DNA of 20,036 bases. Source: a virus. How positions within the stretch are numbered: the first letter of the stretch is position 1; each line of letters starts with the position of its first letter. The notes beneath the pieces are model-generated. The model worked only from the letters and a program-made list of their open reading frames with translations, was not told the DNA's origin and ran no database searches. Both the position numbers and the translations under genes were made by a program. Of the stretch, positions 19,474 to 20,036 are shown in pieces. The stretch covers positions 1-20,036 of the IMG/VR virus record IMGVR_UViG_3300042891_001526, one strand, 5' to 3'.

Positions 19474-20036
19474 GTTTTTTTCCAAATTAACTAATTTGAA
19501 ATAGTTAATTTGATTAAACTCCTCTGCTTTCAACTTGTCAATTGTTTCTGATATTTTTTCAATAACATCACTTTCTTTTTGCTCACCAAGAATTGAGTTT
19601 AATTTTTCTATAGTTTTCTCTTTAAGAACTGAGAAATCTTCCTTAAGGCTATCTCCATCAGATTTCAAGATTTCAATAAATGTCTTTTTTGATTGCTCAT
19701 CCATAGTATCAACATAATTCTCTAATGTTTGGTTTGCAATTCTAACCATAGTGCTTATAGGAATTTGTATAGATTCTTTTACAATTTTGTTTTCAGACAT
19801 CAAAACTTTAATTAGATTCTTTCTTGATTGTAATCTTTCGTGAATATTAAGTTTGTTAATATAAACTAAAGTGTCAATATCCGAATATAAATTTTCATTA
19901 ATTTCAGAAACACTTTTTGGCATTTTAATATTTGGTAATAACTTTTGAATTAATCCAATTCCTTCATTCAAAAATTCATTGGCATCAGAACTACTTAAAC
20001 CTTGAGAACTTGATAATTGGTCATACAGGTTATAAA
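19468..20036 (-). CDS. Hypothetical helical protein, C-terminal part (5' end outside window)
   Basis: The minus-strand frame stays open to the right edge (residues NLYDQLSSSQGLSSSDANEF precede the first TTG at 19971), so this is the last 189 or so residues of a longer protein. It is almost wholly helical with coiled-coil stretches (DEQSKKTFIEILKSDGDSL, VLKEKTIEKLNSILGEQ, DVIEKISETIDKLKAEEF). The visible N-terminal part is Ser/Gln-rich and disordered. I do not recognise it. It ends in a 6-bp convergent overlap with the bS21 gene. In T4 the genes next on this side would be head-core genes and the portal; helical character fits a core or neck component, but no motif proves it. Confidence 0.72.
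   Translation of the reverse strand, partial: YNLYDQLSSSQGLSSSDANEFLNEGIGLIQKLLPNIKMPKSVSEINENLYSDIDTLVYINKLNIHERLQSRKNLIKVLMSENKIVKESIQIPISTMVRIANQTLENYVDTMDEQSKKTFIEILKSDGDSLKEDFSVLKEKTIEKLNSILGEQKESDVIEKISETIDKLKAEEFNQINYFKLVNLEKNL

Noticed and set aside
19468-19971. TTG at 19971 as the start of a complete 167-residue gene
   Set aside because: The frame continues without a stop to the right edge, so the true start is outside the window.

Overview
The window looks like part of the genome of a lytic, T4-like (distant 'Far-T4') tailed phage that probably infects a member of the Bacteroidota. Phage identity rests on four recognisable T4-type morphogenesis or regulatory proteins: major capsid protein gp23 (13846-15663, minus), prohead protease gp21 (17997-18713, minus), a gp5-like baseplate OB-fold protein (8902-10449, plus) and a gp55-like late sigma factor (5436-6185, plus). 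The Bacteroidota host is an inference. The DNA is AT-rich. Almost none of the start codons has a Shine-Dalgarno sequence. There is a TATCTTTG-type promoter at 12448, and a small protein resembles the DUF4494 family, which is typical of Bacteroidota. No tRNA, rRNA, CRISPR array, integrase or insertion sequence was seen.

Left block, 1-5435, plus strand, tightly packed (1-6 nt gaps, ATGA and TAATG overlaps). It holds sugar and glycan genes: the 3' end of a GT31-like glycosyltransferase, a small SAM methyltransferase-like protein, a GDP-mannose 3,5-epimerase-like enzyme with all catalytic residues, a GT-B glycosyltransferase and a GT2 glycosyltransferase. Among them lie phoH, a HAD-like protein that has lost its catalytic aspartates, and one unknown gene. 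Together they could make and transfer an unusual nucleotide sugar (GDP-L-galactose) onto the virion, phage DNA or host surface glycan.

Middle block, 5436-12870, plus strand: the sigma factor, then a tail/baseplate block (coiled-coil protein, 708-residue structural protein, small helical protein, gp5-like hub protein, 500-residue beta-rich structural protein), then a small basic Cys-containing protein and an unknown protein. At 12848-13575 the strands switch. A minus-strand Cys-basic protein and a plus-strand 74-residue protein diverge from a shared 34-bp gap.

Right block, 13846-20036, mainly minus strand: the head module, read right to left as unknown proteins, gp21-like protease, DUF4494-like protein, a 106-residue protein, a 544-residue acidic/basic scaffold (core) protein and the major capsid protein. 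A bidirectional terminator (13799-13827) ends the capsid operon. A plus-strand gene for ribosomal protein bS21 (19285-19473) sits inside this minus-strand block.

Three observations link the genes. (1) The octamer TATTTATA lies 3-22 nt upstream of five start codons, always in the sense orientation. I found no other exact copy in the window, so it is a strong candidate for the late promoter read by the sigma factor encoded here. (2) A short amphipathic tag ending in (L/I)-x-E occurs in the scaffold and in both Cys-basic proteins, and the capsid protein has an I-N-E site at residue 60. These match the cleavage rule of gp21-type proteases and suggest a set of head proteins targeted and processed together. 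(3) A phage-encoded bS21 in a host group that initiates translation without Shine-Dalgarno pairing may let the phage retune host ribosomes.
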